Source: Tetrahymena thermophila SB210 (taxonomy: Eukaryota > Ciliophora > Oligohymenophorea > Hymenostomatida > Tetrahymenidae). Taken from it: a stretch of 64,000 nucleotides of DNA. The notes under the pieces were generated by a model. The model did no database searches, was not told where the DNA came from, and was given only the letters and a program-made list of their open reading frames with translations. Shown one piece after another: positions 51,113 to 63,604 of the stretch (the first letter of the stretch is position 1; every line of letters starts with the position of its first letter). Both the position numbers and the translations under genes were made by a program. The stretch lies in the NCBI RefSeq assembly GCF_000189635.1, contig NW_002476162.1, forward strand, positions 310,001 through 374,000. Reading direction: 5' to 3'.

Positions 51113-54100
51113 TCAAACTATCACATAAAAGGTAAATAAAATTATGATACAAGAAAATTCCAATATTTTGCCTGAGGATTGTATACTTACAACTTATTTT
51201 TTAAAATAATGATAAGAAAGTTTTTGTTTTATAAAAAAAATTTTTACCTGTTTATTGTACATCCGTTGTGTAAGAAAGTTAATACATTGATTTTTAATCT
51301 TGTAAATCTGGGAAACCTGGTTAATCAGATCCAACAACTACAAAAACATTATACTTTGTGCTTGGTTTCAAGGATGTTATGACAAAAGAACTTGTGCTTG
51401 AAGCACCAATGTAAGTTGAATTTGAAGGCATCTATTAATTTAAGCTATTTAAGCCTCTATAAACCTAAATTGGAGTTGGGATAGTAGTATCTGTTGACTA
51501 TATAATTACACAATACACATAAACAGGATTTGAACCAGATTAAAAGCTTAAAATATTGAAAAATTATTTAAATCTTTTTAAGTTTAGTTATGGTGAAATT
51601 TATTTTACTTAACACTGATAGAAGTAGTTTATTTAGTGCCAATTGTTGGAGCTGCAGCTAGTGTTGGAGTAGTTTTTGGATATTCTTAAAAAGTAATTGT
51701 CCATGTAGGATCATAATTAGCAAGTGTAGTAATGAGCTGTTGCTTTTTTGAGCCATTTAGTAAAGCAATCATATCAACTGGAGCAGGGAAGTTACTACTA
51801 GTGTAGTCAGAGACAAGGTACATTGTCTCTAAGATGGTTTATAAATTTCTATTTTATTGTTGTGCATTTGAATTTATATTTGTTATTAATTTATTTTAAT
51901 CTAATAAAATTTCTTTATTTTAATGTTCATTTTCTAATAAAGCACGACGATTTCCAGTTATTGAAGATAAGATTCTATTTTTTTTAGTTAAAATTGTATT
52001 ATAAATAATATAATAATTAATGTAGTAATAATTACTGATTTGATGAGACTGAAAGTATGAATGCTAGTGTATTTCTTGCAACCTAGAGCTACACTTAATT
52101 CATGCTTGCTTAATTAAACCTTAGAACGAATTATGCAGTTCTATATTTAGCTTATTTATTGATTAAATTATGTAAAACTAAGTTAATTTAAAAAACTTAC
52201 GTAATGTAGAAAACTTCAATTATTATATAGAGCTAAAGTACTATCCTCTATCTTATGCTATTGCATAAAATACATAATCGTTTCCAGCTATCAAATTAGT
52301 GTAAGAAACAAGAGCTATTTAAGTATTTATATCTGTTTATGAGTTTCCGTATATAGATTAGGTTGTAAGTAGTGATGGAGGACCTCCATTTACTAGCTCT
52401 AGTTTAGTAGGCTAGGCAGTTCCAGCTAAAGCAATCATGTAATATACTATGGAAATTTCAGAAACAAGGATAGATATATTTGCTACTGTTTATGAAAGAG
52501 TTGCTGGGTCTACTAAAATAGATTTTATTGTTGGTAATTAGTAGTCTCTTTGTACAACTGTGAAATCTAAAAAGTTTGTTTACAGTTGATAGACATTCTG
52601 TTTTAAGTTTAAAAATTAATCTTAATAAAAAAATAAAAATAATTACCTTATTTGTTCCAGATAAAGTTAAAATAATAGTTCCTCTATCTGCATAGTTTTC
52701 GTCGTTTATTTGTTTAGAGTAAACATAAAATTAACCAGATGTAACTCCTTATGGGAAGACGAGTGAACTTTAAGAGAGATAAACGCCTTCATAAAAACTC
52801 GAAAACGCTAAATATATGGTAATATCAGAATCAGGAGGATTTTTTATAGAAATTGTAGTCAGCAGAGAATTTCCCATATAAGGAATTGGATTAAGTGGGC
52901 TTATACTGATTAAGTTCTTGCCTACAGCTGTAACCTTTTTTTTAAAAAAAAATCATTCACTTTATAACATTTAAATATAGCGAAATGCTTACTATAACTG
53001 TAGTGTCCTGAATAGGAGTGTAATATGGTACTGATAGATCACCAATAATTTACCACTAAATAGTGTAAGTACCAATATCTAAATTTTGAGGAACTGATAT
53101 TCTAAAATTTGTTGATAGTGCCCCTCTATTCAGTGATATTGTGCTTGGCAATAAATTGAGTGATCCCTTTGAAATAGCCTAAATTGTTAAATTTAGAGCA
53201 CATGGGTAGCTTAAGCTTATTGGTATATAGTCACTTACTGTTCCACCATCGATAGTTATTGGATTTCCATTATTAACACTAATCAAGGGACCACTATAGA
53301 CAAACGAAGATGAAGTTGGGTCTAAATTCGAATACGTTCTTTCCAATATTTTCATATTGAAACCATCATACACAAATATTTAGATATTGCTGATAGATGT
53401 TTCTTTTAAAAAATTTTATTATTTTAATAGAATAATTAAAAACGTTAAGAAATTTATATTACATAAGGTTGGATTTTTTATTGTCTACAAGGTGAGCTAA
53501 ATATTTCCATTATAACTATTCTAATTTCCTAAAACACTAACCTAGTTATTTGTAACACTGCACTATAAACCGTTAATTGCATAACTGCTAGTACTGGAAC
53601 CACAATTTAAATAGTTTTAGTTTGGTATGTTATATTAACTTGGGAACTATATTATCAATGATCCTTTATTAGTTTAACTTGGAATAGATTTGAAAGTTTA
53701 GAGATTAAAAGCATAACTTGCTAACTATCTGCTATATGTGTTTGAAATGGTTAAATTGTATAGTATTGACCATCCAGGAGAAGGCAACATTTCAAGAACT
53801 ATGGCTGTAGAATTGGAATCTATAAATTTTTAAGAGTTGCTAAGAGCAGTTGCAATTCTAATTGTATTATGATTAATTATTAGGTTTCATAAAAACAAAA
53901 ATTATTTACGTAAAGAATCCAGTGTTTGAGTTAACAACTTAATTTGGATTAACTATGTTAGAAATAGATAGTACCTAAGTTTAAATAAGTAATTTAAAAG
54001 TGAAAAAGTTTGAAACAATTATTTTATTACTATTGGATTGTTGCTAGAAGGTATATAACTCACTATTCCTGTGATTGTTACAATTCGATTGCTGACTGAA

Positions 54101-57100
54101 CAACTGATTTGCGTGTTTAATCCTAAACTTGAGCAATATACATTATTTCCTAAATTTCTGTCATAAACAGATGGAAATTAGATATAAATTACATTAGCTG
54201 AGCTTAAACTAGAAGTAGTTATAAATGAAAAAGTGTAAGTTGAAATTTCAGCTTAATTTCTTGGTTAAAAGACTACGCTCTATACATTTATTGGGTTACC
54301 CTAAGGCTGCAAATCAATGTATCTGTTAGTTATAGTACTTGAATCAGTCAGATTTATTATTGTCCCATCATAAATAGTAGTGATTTAAAATGGCTAGGTT
54401 GTATCAGCATTAGGATTGAGAATATTTTCAATTACCAAATTTATGATACCAGGCTAATAATTGCTAATTGTAGTTATCACAAATGTAGTTCCTTTTAACT
54501 AACAGCTTTAAAAACCTTATAAACCCGAAGTAACTATGCAGCTAGGATTTTATGGAAGTTAAACATATTAAGAAGAAGGAAATTATATCTAAATTTATGT
54601 TCCTATAGCCAGAGAGTTTGAAAATTAAAAGCTGAAATAGTAATTAGCATACAAATTTACATTTGTTGGATAACTACTTATCGATATGAATTTTACATAG
54701 CTTGGGGTAAATGTGCCAGTCACAGTGAATGCACCAAATTGAGGTGAAACATTTATAAAATATCCATTTATGGACGTTTAAATAACCCAATTACCTGTGT
54801 TGGTACCTTCAGATTTAGGATTCTTTTTGATAAAATGTTTTTTTTTATTTTTGCATATACAAAGCTAAACTAAAAAATTTATTTTTGTGTTTGAGAAACT
54901 TAATTGTTACCTTTATACCACTTATCGCAATATCAATCAATGTGTTAGCACTTACTGCTGCAAAGTTACTAATGCTAATAACATTTTAATTGAATGAAAC
55001 TGTAATTTAACTTGAGCTTGATGTTCCAATCAGAGTCTATGAGGATGCTTGAGGCAAAGGATTGCTGTTTTAAATGTTATACTAGATATTTATAATAAAG
55101 TTAATTAGTTAAGATAATAAATATATATCTTACTATTGAAGGGAAAATTATCTAGATAATAGCTCCTGCTGGAATAGCATCCTGAGGAGTAAACGTAAAA
55201 GAGTAGACTACTCCTACATAATTGGCACCTTGCTAAGATGGTGTTAAAGAATATGTGGCGAAGGACCTTACTTAGGCAACAGGGAAATTATTATCTTAGT
55301 AAATACCATATTCAGTGTTATCAAAGCTAAATTTATACCATACTAATGGATTCAATGAAGGATTACTGTAAGAAGGATAAATTAAATTGTTTAACACTAA
55401 TGTAGGAAATTAACCATTCTACCATGATGTGCTTTGCTTAGGTATCTTTTAATTATATAGGATTTATTGAAAATTTGTTTTTATTTTAAAATTATTACCT
55501 AAATAATAGCTTAATCTAAAGTTGGAAAGTAGTAACAATCTGAATTTACAGTAGTGCTAGGTTAACAAGAATTTACAGCACCTTATCTTATAAAACCATT
55601 AGCATAGGTAGGTAAAATGACATAAAGCAAACTTCCTATTCTTGAAGAAAGAGTTGTAGGATAAATAAGAGAGAAAGGTTAACCTATTTATATAGATGAA
55701 GTAGGACTAGCATATGTGCTAGATTAAACATTTATTGAATTAGTATTCTAAGGTATATTATATAATTTAGACCCGGTTGAGTAGAGATAGTATTTAAAAT
55801 TATTAACTATCTTTCCTATAGACAACATATAATTAAATTAGTTCTAATTTGCTGTCATTTATATGTTTGGTATAAAAATTGAAGCTAATTTTCCTGAATT
55901 AGTTTAAGAAAACCCACTTATATAAATTCCTGGTTGAATTCCATTAATCCTTATACGGCAAGCAAATTAATTTGAAACAGGTTAGAGATCAGATTCAGTG
56001 GCTACTGCACAAGGTATTGACTAAAAATCAGATGTCCCAGTCATTCCAAAATTAATATCAAATGTGCTGGTTGTTACAGTATATTCAATAAAACTATTAT
56101 CTGTAGTACCTAGCAAAGTAACTGGTAAAGTAAGCCTTATATTTAATATAGTTAGCGCGTTAAATGATGAATAACTTCCAAGCATCATCGTTGAATCTTA
56201 AACTGTAATAGGCTAAGGTGATAATTAAATATATTCTGAATAACTTTCAATTAAAGTAACTCCATCTGATTGTAAAAAAACAAGATCAACTAAGGCTGTA
56301 TAGCTCTAAGCTGGTTTTTTAATTTTGTTGATAATTTGAAGTGAGTATTATTATCCTGGTAATCTAGCTAAGTTGTTTACAATTTTTATTATATTTCCAA
56401 CTAATGAACATCCTAATGAATTAGCTCCATTAAATTAACAATCACCTTATAAATTAAAATTAAAAGTTCAAATCTAATATTAAAATGATTCAATTGATTT
56501 TTAAATAAATTTTAAAAATAATCTTATTCTCTTTTAATTTTTGTAAAAATAATTTTTAATTTTCATCTTGTGTTATTATGAAATAAAATTAAAATGATTT
56601 GTTCTTAAAATAAAGATAAATGACTTTCTTAAATTTTTAAATTAGATCTATTATTTTAGTTATTTTTTTTAAATAAATATTATACTTGATGCAGATACAC
56701 TAATCTAAAAATCAGAAGGGAATAGAATTTATATTAAAGCATTTTATGGTAGAGCTTATGTTGGTAAAACAGTAAATGTAAATGTATCAAGTGTCCCATC
56801 TGCAACATTAGAGACTAGTCCTACTCCAAAAGGATCTGGAGAAGAAATGTTTAAAACTGTGACATACCCAACATTTCCTTAATATATCAACTACGTGCCT
56901 AAATAAATACCCACGCTAAACTATGCTGTAGCACCCTAAACATCTGGGTTTCTTAACCTAACTAAAACTTAAATGAGTGTAGTTCCACTTACAGACTAAA
57001 AATTAGAAATTTATATTTAATTAGAGCCGATATACTAAACATTTATTATTTGATTATTTGCATTTTGTAAACCTGAAACAACATAAGCTAAATCATAGCC

Positions 57101-58406
57101 AGAATCTTTATTTTAAACCAATAAAATAAATTTAATTAGCTTCTATAACATGCAAAAATTTAATTATATTTTCTAATAATGAATTACTTTGTAAAATAGT
57201 GAATGTGGAGGGAATAGTAATAGTAATAAAATATCCTGCTGAAAGAGCTGTTTATGGATCAAAAGATATTAAATAATCCATTCTTTTTTATTTACTAATT
57301 ACTGCGTTTGGAATTTTAGTTGTAATAGTTGTTGATATCAATGGAGAAGGTGCTATATACACTCCACTAACATCATTTCTCCAAGAATAAATGTAAGTAG
57401 TTTTTGCTCTAAACAAAGCAATAATAAAGTATCCAGTAGTTTAAGAATATGGAGGATTCTATAATGTCATTTAAATACCTATATCTGCATTTGCTGATAC
57501 AGGACTATTGAAGCCTGACACTTAAATCTAACTGGAGCTTAGTCTAGTACATACAAACGAGGCATCAACCAAATAACCATTTATATTATAAGGTTAACAA
57601 GCGATATTTGTATTTGCCGGATTGTAAGGAAAACCTGCTGAAGTATCTAAGGTAATTAATACATAGGCATCTTATGGAAAATATATACTAGTTTTAAACT
57701 CAAAACTATAGAGCGAAGTAGCCCCTGCTGCATTATTTGCAACAGTTACTTTTGTAAATGGAAATTTTAAAACTTTATCTCCTATCCCTATGCTTGCGAA
57801 GGCTAAATTTTCATCGTAGACCATTTATCCTATGAGAGAACGAACAATAAAATTTCCACTCCCACCTTTTTATGATGGATTAGCAACTCCAGTTATTTTA
57901 ACACTAATCTCTTTAAAAATATTGGATAAATTATATTTTTTTACTAACTAAATATATCATTTTATGATAATTACAAATCAATTTAATAAACATAAATTAC
58001 GATTAGAAGTAGGGTTATTTGGATCGTATTTAGCTACTGATTAGGGGATTGTAAAGCTAACTGTTCTTGAAGAAAGAGTGCAAGTAGGAATACAAGCAGT
58101 GCTTGTAAGATAAGAAATACCTAATTCATCTTCATATGAATTTGGAAAAACCACCTAAACTACATTTCCTATTGGCAGCCCACTTTAAAAACTCATGACA
58201 AATATGTAATCTGATACCTAATCCTTGTTAGAAATTGTTGTTAGTATGGGATTCTATGCTGGAATAACAGTACCTTTTTAATTATTGATTTAATAAAGAA
58301 TCTTTAACAATTTTTAAGAAAAAAAATTAAAGATTCTACCTCCATTAGCTTTAGAAGCAAAAATGCATAAAACGATAAAGATGCTCAGTAGTGTAATCAA
58401 TCCCAT
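51113..58406 (-). CDS. Large secreted repeat protein, probably GPI-anchored
   Basis: Multi-exon gene of about 7.3 kb, roughly 2,000 aa. Exon 1 encodes a clean signal peptide (MGLITLLSIFIVLCIFASKA) and ends in phase 1 after AANGG-like residues. The body is a series of Ser/Thr/Ile/Asn-rich, beta-type segments with few Cys. Recurrent phrasing such as ISNKDQVSDYIFVMSF, GGSGNFIVRS and YFIITL-like strands suggests repeated extracellular sandwich domains. Near the C-terminus is an FN3-like stretch (SFVMTSLKPSTKYNVFVVVG). The final exon (51192-51113) gives VSIQSSGKILEFS, then a hydrophobic end (CIIILFTFYVIV) directly before TGA with no cytoplasmic tail; this is the form of a GPI-attachment signal. 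A cell-surface role is inferred. I did not fix all splice sites and cannot exclude that two genes are merged, although no internal start or stop region stands out. Confidence 0.78.
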
Positions 58407-60782
58407 TTATCTATGATATGTACCTCAAAATGGCTACTGAGAGTAAAGTTTTTAAATTAGATTTATATATCTTAAAGTTCAACTATTATCTAAATAAATT
58501 AGGATTCGAATTTGTTCACTTTAATCCTATTGATAAGTGTTATGAATAGTGATGTAAGTGTATTAAAAATCTCTAAATTATTGATTATTAACTAAGATCT
58601 ACAAAAAAAATAAAGCGAATCAGAAATTAATAATGTTTCAAATAAAACATAATAAGATTTCTTTGTTCAATTCAGGCTAAAAGTGAATCTAAAGTCTCCA
58701 TTACATTAATCAATAATAAAAGTCTTTTAAAAATATAATATAATTTCTTCCTTTTTTAAAAAAAAATCTTTTATTTTAAAATAAAAAAAATATTGAAGCA
58801 ATTAAAATTCTTTTTTTATTAAAAAAATAATAATAAAAATATTAAATATAAAATTAAAATATTTACTTATTTTACTAATATGAAATATTTTCAGTTGTTT
58901 TATGTTAAATGACTAGACTTCATAAAATTTCAGATTAATATCATTTTTTAAAATCCTTAGAATAAATTAATCACTTTAAAAAAATGTATTAACAAAAGAG
59001 TTCATTAATAATAAAATATATTAATAATTTATATAAAAATATGATCTTTTATATTTCAATTTTAATTTCTAAAAAAAGGTATAAATAATTTAATTGTGTT
59101 AAAAAATCAAAAAGAAAATGTATTATTGCTACTATAATTTAAAAAATTGGAAAAGGCATTCTAAAAATGAATTTCATATAATTTCAAAATTTAGTTATTA
59201 TTCACTTCGAATGACTATTTTTATAAATTTTTAACATTTAAAATATCTTCTAATTATTCAATTTTTTCGTTTGTCTACATACAATAAAAAGTTAGATTTT
59301 AACCAGTATTCAGTTATTTCCTAAATTATTATAAAATAATATAAAAAATTTCTAATAGAGTAATTTAAAAACTCATAACCACAAATGATTAAAAATACAA
59401 AATTGAATAAAAAAAATAAATAACTTTATTAAAATAATTCCTATTTTAAAAAAATATCCATTTTTGATAAATTATTTGTTCTAAATGACTTAAATAATTA
59501 ACTATATTTGAAAAAATATACTTTTATATCTTCTAATAGTATATCCTAGTTTGCTTTATCAAATATCAGTTAAGTAAATGTATTTTTTTAGAAGGTAAAA
59601 GTATAACATTATTAAGAATTTCAAAAAATTATATTTATTAAATAAAGCATAAAATTGCTTTTATATAGTAACTTAGAACTCTTTTTTAAAATCATTATTC
59701 ATTAATTTATCTTTTCTTCAAATAAATTTGATTTTATTGCTTATTCAAAGATATAAGTCAAATTTAAAATAATAACATTGACACTAAAAGTCAATCTATC
59801 TATTTCAATTATTTTTTATATTTTTAATTTATTAATTTAACTAATTTATAAAATTTCCCACTTTAGCTATTAAGCTCTATATCCACTGAAATTTTTATTA
59901 AGGTGTCTTTATCTGTTTATCTACCTATCTATTAATTGAAACGAGGTAAGATTTTTTTTAAAAAAAATGAGTATATTTTGTAAGTAAAAAATTTATATTT
60001 AGAATAAAGTGTTTATAAATAATCTCTACTTAGTCAAAACTATTCAGTTTAATTTGAAATAATATTTAAGATCTGTACCTAAAGTTTGAATCAAGTTATA
60101 TGAATGTTTTATGATGAAGTATTTTAATTTACAAATTTATATTTTAGAGAGATAACTTTTCATTTTTATATTCAAAAGGCGCATTATAATTAATTGCTCT
60201 ACTGAAAATATGTAAATAACTTAATGCTTTTCAAAATATAATTTAATTTTCTTTTAGAAAAATGCTCAAAAAAACATTTTTAGGTAATACACATAATTAA
60301 AAAATACTATTATAGCTATTTTATAAGGTTTAAAGATTATATAACACTTTTTGATATTGTTTCAAATTATTCAAAAGAATATTAACTTTAATAGACTAAC
60401 TAAAATAATTTGATTTGCTAGCAAATTAATTGCATTTTTATATATTAATTCATGTAATTAAATTGCCAATATTTATTTGTGGTTAATTTTATCAGAATTA
60501 AGCAAGGAATTATATTAGATAGGTATAATAAAAAGAAGCAGATTATATAAAGAATAGAAGAAAGGATTGAATATAAAAATGTTAGAAGTAGGTATTCAAT
60601 TGAATTAAGGAAAAAGTATAACGTTTTTAAATATAAATTTTCATCAAATTTGTTACATTTTATATAAATTAGTATATTTTTTTAAAATTTAATTATAATT
60701 TTATTATAGAGAATAAGATTTTAGTTTGTTAGTGCTAAATTATTATAAAGAAAAGTTGTTAATAAAGTTATTTTATTGTTTT
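58407..60782. other. Long gene-poor spacer
   Basis: 2.4 kb of extreme AT content, including the promoter side of the large surface-protein gene. No frame on either strand resembles a protein, and I see no tRNA-like or structured RNA. Short CTAT/CTAC runs occur near 59,910-59,935. Confidence 0.5.
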
Positions 60783-61160
60783 TCAATGAGCAGATGTTGA
60801 TTTTGTAGGTTACTAAGAAGAAAAACGTCTTTATTAGATGTTATCATTACCATCGCATAAAATGTATTCTGAGCAAATAGATAGATCGTCATTTTATATT
60901 GATTTTCTTAATCTTGATAGTTTTTACTTTCTATCTTCGAAATTTTATTTATAGCAAAGGAGTAGTTAATATAATTAAAGTTGATCTTTAGAAGAGTTAT
61001 TGATTATATATTGAAGGTCATATTCTAAAGATTAGTATGATGGCATTTCCAATTCGCATACTTGATAGAGGCAATTTCTAAGTACGTTCATTTCGTTTTT
61101 AACATTAAAAAAAGAGTTACTGAGCTTTTTACTTTTCATTTAGGAATTATAGCAACCCAT
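60783..61160 (-). CDS. Small Met-Gly protein, paralogue 1 (unknown family)
   Basis: Single exon, 125 aa. The N-terminus MGCYNS fits N-myristoylation at Gly2 with an adjacent palmitoylatable Cys3. The body is helical and charged: KNEMNVLRNCLYQV (residues 21-34), then LEYDLQYIINNS and LQLYQLLLCYKQNF. The C-terminus is Ser/Gln-rich with RRFSSQQ. No known family is recognised. The strongest support is the second gene 1.6 kb to the right: EM-LR-CLY-V falls at identical residue numbers 23-34 in both, and the following helices also align. This shows that the frame is real and the start is shared. Function unknown; membrane association is inferred from the N-terminus. Confidence 0.6.
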
Positions 61161-62737
61161 GATTAGATTAATTAGCAAATTACTAGGGTCTTTTGAATTA
61201 TTAAAAGAATGCTTTGTTTTTGAGTGATATTTTGTTTTTTACTAAGGTTATTTTTGTTTTAATTAATTGTTATTAATTTATTATACGGAATCTTTTAAAC
61301 AATAATTAGCTATAATAAATTAACACAACTTGAGTAAATCTATTAAAATCTATATCATTCTAGTTCCTATAATTACATTCATTTGGATGAAATTTTGGTA
61401 ATTACACTGATTTAGTGCTTCTTTTGTATTCTTACTTATCTATGATTTTCATTCTTTTAGTTGTTTTGATATGTACTTTCATATATAAAATAATTCTCTT
61501 AAATAAAACCTTTTTTTTCTTAATATTTATAGCTATATAAAGTATGCATGTTTAGTAAATCACTCAGTAAACTACTTGAAATAAAAATAGAATCTAAGTA
61601 TGAAATAAAATAAATTTATAGCATTCATATTTATTTGATAACTGTCTATTTTATTTTAGATCTTTCACTTGTTTTAAACAATTAAATATTTAAAATTCTT
61701 TCTAAATTAAATTCACCATGCAACTAAGTAATTTGGGAGAATAAATGACAAATAACTATTTCATTAAGCCTGCTAGAAGTATGTATTTGATTTTTAGGCT
61801 AAGTATATATTTATTTGCAGTTTTAAGTTATTAATTTTTGCAGTAAATAATTAGCTAGTGATTCGCCTAATTAAAATTACTCATTTAGAAGAAATAGATA
61901 ATTATTTTAATTAATTTTTTTGATAACTAATTCAGACAATATGATAATTTACACAAATTAATATACTAAAATGATAGCAAAATATGATTTTAAAGAAAAA
62001 GTATTCTTTATTCAATGCTCGATTACTCTAAGTAAATGAAAAAACTTTCATTTTGCAATCATTCTAATGAGTGAATAAAGTTTATTATTGTAATAAAAGA
62101 AAATCTTAAATTAATTAACCATTTCCAAATTTATTTATTTTTCTCTTTAAATTAATTTAAAGTAAGCCCAATTCTAATTGTGAATTGATAAAAAGAAGCA
62201 ACTTAAAATTGCTAGCCACAAAAAATAACTTTTTAAAACTCTATGCGTATTTTGTAATAAAAAATCCCTTAAAAAAACAAATTAACATGATATTGAAATT
62301 GAAAATATGCTATACAAACATAAAATAGATAAGATATTACGTAGAATATAGAAGTTTAATTAATTAAATTAAGTAACTATTATATAAATGAGCTTCTTAT
62401 ATTACAACATGTTAATAATTGTTAACTTGAATAAGTAAAATTGGTTATATAAAGTTTTTTGATTGATTAAATTAAATTAACGATATGATTATAATTTATT
62501 TGTCCATTATTTATATGTAATAAGTAAGGGTTTCCTTTCTATTTAGACAATATTTTGTCTAAAGGAGCATATAAAATTAGCTTAATTTGTGAATTTTAAA
62601 GTAAAAGTATTTAGTTTTTTTATTTTTATAGGAGGAGTAATTGAAGTATTTCTATTATAATATTATATATCTTTCTTGTTTTTATTAAAAATGTTGTTTT
62701 AAGATTTATTAGATCATCTATCAAATGATCAATATCT
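61161..62737. other. Spacer between the two small paralogues
   Basis: 1.6 kb, AT-rich. Contains a perfect 9-bp inverted repeat at 62542-62563 near the 3' side of the right-hand gene. A minus-strand frame beginning at 61452 was considered and set aside. Nothing else is supportable. Confidence 0.5.
62542..62563. repeat. Perfect 9-bp inverted repeat, possible hairpin
   Basis: TTTAGACAA and TTGTCTAAA flank the 4-nt loop TATT. It sits about 175 bp past the stop of the small gene on the minus strand, so it could form a stem-loop in its 3' UTR or be the remnant of a small element. Function unknown. Confidence 0.6.
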
Positions 62738-63097
62738 TCACTTAATTTATAGTTATTAGATATTTGCCTACACACCAAATGGTAATTGAAGATCATGCAT
62801 GCTTTCTTGAGTGCTTTATTCTTATATGGGTAATTTGTTTGTTATAGCAATTATCTATTTTTTCCTTATTAAGATATTCCTTTCGTATAAATTAAGAAGT
62901 TCTTATAAGTCTTTTTCTCTAAAATAGCTATTCTAGAGAATAAAGTCGACTTCTTATTCTAAAGGTAATTGTTGATAAGGTTTTTAGACTCCTGTAACAT
63001 CATAAAGACAATCTCTTAGTATATCCATCTCTTTTTAAATCTTTTTTATTTTTTTCTGAGCTTTTATTAAGTTTTTACTCAAAGATGAGTTACCCAT
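62738..63097 (-). CDS. Small Met-Gly protein, paralogue 2 (unknown family)
   Basis: Single exon, 119 aa, starting MGNSSLSK, an acceptable myristoylation context but without the adjacent Cys of its partner. Basic helix IKAQKKIKKI, then QKEMDILRDCLYDV (21-34), which aligns residue for residue with the left-hand paralogue. Next come EQEVDFILQNS and LQELLNLYERNILIRKKQ. The C-terminus is Gln-rich and differs from the partner. Similar length, single-exon structure, same strand and conserved core indicate a tandem duplication. A second frame overlapping its 3' half also lacks TGA, but the paralogue comparison favours the frame given here. No known family or domain is recognised. Confidence 0.6.
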
Positions 63098-63440
63098 TTT
63101 TAGATATATTTTTTTAATTTGCTTGTTTGGAATCAATATTTTTTATGTTCAGCTAATTTTTTTTGTTTTTTTGTATTATTAAATTTTTTTATTCTTATTA
63201 AATTATAGATCAGCCTAGAGCCAATAGTTACAAGTGCCTTTTATTAGCAAAGGACTCATGCTTTGAAGTTACATATAAATATACAAATTAATTAATTATC
63301 CAAAAATCTTCTTTTAGTTGTGGTATTATGCATTATAATCAAAAAGTTAATTTAAATAAATTAACAATTAATTGCTTAAAGAGAAAACAAGCATTTTTAC
63401 TTGTAATTTAAAAAATAAACTAGAGAATAATATTAATTTT
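63098..63440. other. Upstream flank of small gene 2
   Basis: 343 bp of AT-rich sequence that should contain the promoter and 5' UTR of the small Met-Gly gene. No element recognised. Confidence 0.45.
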
Positions 63441-63604
63441 TCAAAAATTATTATCAAAAGATTGAAATGTCTCTCCACGTTTGAATACTTTTTTTTCTAA
63501 AAAAAATAGCTTAATAAGTAAATAAACTAACCTCGCTTTTGTTCCTCTAGTATTTTTAAATAATTTCTAATTTTATCTTCGAAATCAAAGTTAAATAATG
63601 CCAT
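63441..63604 (-). CDS. Possible short two-exon ORF
   Basis: Reading from an ATG at 63604: MALFNFDFEDKIRNYLKI, then EEQKR. A 35-nt GT...AG intron (63531-63497) would join it to KKVFKRGETFQSF and a TGA at 63441-63443, giving 42 aa. The codon mix and charge look protein-like. The intron is shorter than the others seen here, and the true 3' partner exon may lie elsewhere. No family is recognised; tentative. Confidence 0.2.

Noticed and set aside
60794..61003. Plus-strand 69-codon frame with a hydrophobic segment
   Set aside because: It is antisense to the small Met-Gly gene at 60783-61160, whose frame is supported by a paralogue.
61160..61452. Minus-strand frame starting at 61452 upstream of small gene 1
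   Set aside because: Protein-like for about 40 codons, but it then overlaps the small gene in another frame and matches nothing upstream of the second paralogue.
62450..62830. Alternative minus-strand frame overlapping small gene 2 (contains SEDIDHLIDDL), suggesting a frameshift
   Set aside because: No donor site could join the frames, only TGA stops here so open frames are common, and the paralogue has nearly the same length and end as the frame chosen.
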